DNA of 64,000 nucleotides from Sporosarcina sp. Te-1 (lineage in GTDB: Bacteria > Bacillota > Bacilli > Bacillales_A > Planococcaceae), in assembly GCF_017498505.1 (NCBI RefSeq), contig NZ_CP071798.1, positions 3,707,501 to 3,771,500 of the forward strand. The letters are read 5' to 3'. Positions 62,642-64,000 of this stretch are shown in pieces. The notes below the pieces were generated by a model that saw only the letters and a list, made by a program, of their open reading frames with translations, was not told where the DNA came from and searched no databases. A program made the position numbers and the translations under genes. Every line of letters begins with the position of its first letter. The stretch's first letter is position 1.

Positions 62642-62646
62642 TAAAT

Positions 62647-64000
62647 TTAGAGCTTGAACTGTCTGACAAGGCCGTTTAATTCTTCGGATAGCCTTGCTAA
62701 TTCATCTGAACTGGATGCCACTTCTTCCATCGAGCTCGCTGTCTGTTGCACTGATGCGGAGGTTTCTTCAACCCCAGCTGCCGCTTCTTCAGAAACCGAG
62801 GCGATTTCATCAATTTTCATGTTGATTTTGCCTGTGCTTTCGGCAATATCGTTTAAATTCATGCTGACGGTCGAAATATTATCACTCATTTGGGAGACGG
62901 CTTCGCTAATTTTGCTAAATGTCGTTCCGGTCACCTTAATCTGCTCAGATCCCGTTTCTACTTCTTTATAGCCGTCAGCCAAGGCGGCTGTCACCACTTT
63001 AGTTTCCTGTTGAATGCTGCCGACGATACCAGAGATATCTGAAACGGAAAGGGCAACTTGTTCGGCCAATGTCCGAACTTCATCCGCAACGACTGCAAAT
63101 CCACGACCTTGTTCTCCCGCACGGGCGGCTTCGATTGCTGCGTTGAGTGCCAATAAATTCGTCTGTTCAGCAATGTCATGGATGACTGTTACTAATTTCG
63201 AAATTTCCCCCGTTCGGACTGCTAATCCTTCCACTTGCTCCACCGATTGACGAACGATGGAGTTGATTTTTTCCATTTGTTCATTAGAAGAATTCATCAT
63301 GTCCTGGCCTTCTGTTGTCATTGTCCGCACAGCATCCGAGTGAGTCTGCACCGTTTCTCCATTTCTCTCGGCTGTTTTCACTTTTCCTGAGAACATTTCC
63401 ATCATGACGGCCAGATCGCTCGCGTTGTTAGCCTGTGTCTCGGAACCAACTGCTAATTCCTGCATTGTCAATGCGACTTGAGAAGACCCTGCTTTCACTT
63501 CGTTTGCGGATTGTGTCAATTCTTCGCTATGGGATGCGACTGTATTGGCCACTTCGTTAATTTGCTTAATAATGGTATAAACTTTTCCGTTCATATCATT
63601 CATAGCTGTAACTAGCTGCCCCACTTCATCTCGTGCATTTGTAGCAAGAGGCTCTTGCCCAATATCACCGTCTGCGATTATCCGCATCCGTTTCGATACT
63701 TCGATAACCGGTTTGGAAATGCTTCGTGCCGTGAAAAGGGCGATGAAAATTGAAATTAAGATGATAAGAGCCGACCCTACAGCACCAACTATAGTAGAGG
63801 ATTTACTACTTTTAATAACTGTGCTTCCAAGATCTTGCATCACCTTTTCCCTATTTTTTGCAAGCTCTTCATAGCCGCCTTTTATCTCTGAGATGTCTTT
63901 ACTAACAGATAGTAAATTGTTATATGCCTCATCTTTGTTCCCTTTGTCGTATTCTTCAAATACGTTGGTCACTATGTATTCACGCCAATCAACCGTTTTT
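62647..64000 (-). CDS. Methyl-accepting chemotaxis protein, N-terminus outside the window
   Basis: At least 450 residues are visible and the frame stays open to the window edge, so the first membrane helix and most of the ligand domain are missing. Visible in order are the end of a helical sensor domain, one membrane helix ([21 protein letters not shown]), a HAMP domain ([23 protein letters not shown]) and a long coiled-coil signalling domain. The latter has the hairpin tip [24 protein letters not shown] sequence and the highly conserved [20 protein letters not shown]. It signals to CheW/CheA. The GTG at 63972 is an internal codon, not the start. A terminator follows the gene. Confidence 0.92.
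   Translation of the reverse strand, partial: KTVDWREYIVTNVFEEYDKGNKDEAYNNLLSVSKDISEIKGGYEELAKNREKVMQDLGSTVIKSSKSSTIVGAVGSALIILISIFIALFTARSISKPVIEVSKRMRIIADGDIGQEPLATNARDEVGQLVTAMNDMNGKVYTIIKQINEVANTVASHSEELTQSANEVKAGSSQVALTMQELAVGSETQANNASDLAVMMEMFSGKVKTAERNGETVQTHSDAVRTMTTEGQDMMNSSNEQMEKINSIVRQSVEQVEGLAVRTGEISKLVTVIHDIAEQTNLLALNAAIEAARAGEQGRGFAVVADEVRTLAEQVALSVSDISGIVGSIQQETKVVTAALADGYKEVETGSEQIKVTGTTFSKISEAVSQMSDNISTVSMNLNDIAESTGKINMKIDEIASVSEEAAAGVEETSASVQQTASSMEEVASSSDELARLSEELNGLVRQFKL

Larger units (their letters stand above)
61986..62646. other. Intergenic region between the permease and the chemoreceptor
   Basis: AT-rich. Contains the small ORF at 62337 and a terminator (62604-62641). 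A 17-codon hydrophobic frame at 62458-62511 with a poor ribosome binding site is not counted as a gene. No consensus promoter was fixed. Confidence 0.5.

Overview
The window looks like chromosomal DNA of a low-to-mid GC Gram-positive endospore-former relative (order Bacillales). The S-layer-homology proteins, the LPXTG protein with its own sortase, the LXG toxin, the GlpP/GlpD pair and the Bacillus-type promoters and ribosome binding sites fit the Planococcaceae (Sporosarcina/Lysinibacillus-like). The genus is an inference from gene style, not from a marker gene. No rRNA, tRNA or CRISPR array was seen.

Layout. 1-2.2 kb: the tail of an unknown gene, an Asp/Glu racemase, an IS3-type remnant and a membrane-tethered Mrr-like nuclease. 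2.6-8.4 kb: a near-consensus promoter whose -10 lies in a 17-bp perfect inverted repeat drives a short leader ORF, a giant SLH surface protein with 11 near-identical hemoglobin-interacting-domain-like repeats, and a TetR regulator. 8.7-12.6 kb: a leader with mutually exclusive hairpins precedes an MFS transporter, a sugar-phosphate-isomerase-like TIM barrel, an MgtC protein and a HAD phosphatase. 12.6-15 kb: glpP and glpD, with a terminator in the glpD leader. 15-26 kb: two paralogous thioredoxins flank tldD-tldE, followed by two half ABC exporters, a lipoprotein, and a NatK/AgrC-type kinase with a LytTR regulator. 26.5-35.8 kb: an S-layer-like protein, then an LPQTG adhesin with collagen-binding-like domains and cysteine-paired repeats, plus its class D-like sortase. 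36-41 kb: a diguanylate cyclase, a dual-kinase sensor and a convergent REC-BTAD regulator. 41.5-47 kb: a catabolic cluster on the minus strand (GAF/PucR-type regulator, aldehyde dehydrogenase, 3-hydroxyisobutyrate-dehydrogenase-like enzyme, two-gene membrane transporter). 47.3-52.6 kb: an LXG toxin, immunity-like genes and a remnant, then an AAA+ ATPase with a TPR-membrane partner. 52.9-59.5 kb: an oligopeptide-type ABC importer made of a fused ATPase, two extended permeases and a binding protein. 59.5-62 kb: an amidohydrolase and a permease. 62.6-64 kb: a chemoreceptor cut by the window edge.

The strongest unusual observations are as follows. (1) The binding lipoprotein at 57697-59511 appears to be a circular permutation of the SBP_bac_5 fold: the segment that ends normal DppA/OppA proteins comes first. 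(2) Three intergenic arrays (18520, 41309, 52666) carry 6-8 copies of a TTATG[C/A]GCG-like core repeated every 20-21 bp, in each case in sense orientation beyond the 3' end of a gene. (3) The promoter/inverted-repeat/TetR arrangement suggests a self-contained regulated surface-repeat-protein operon. (4) A leader with competing hairpins precedes the MFS operon. (5) An AAA+ ATPase and a TPR-membrane protein, the two parts of an EccA-like module, sit next to an LXG effector.
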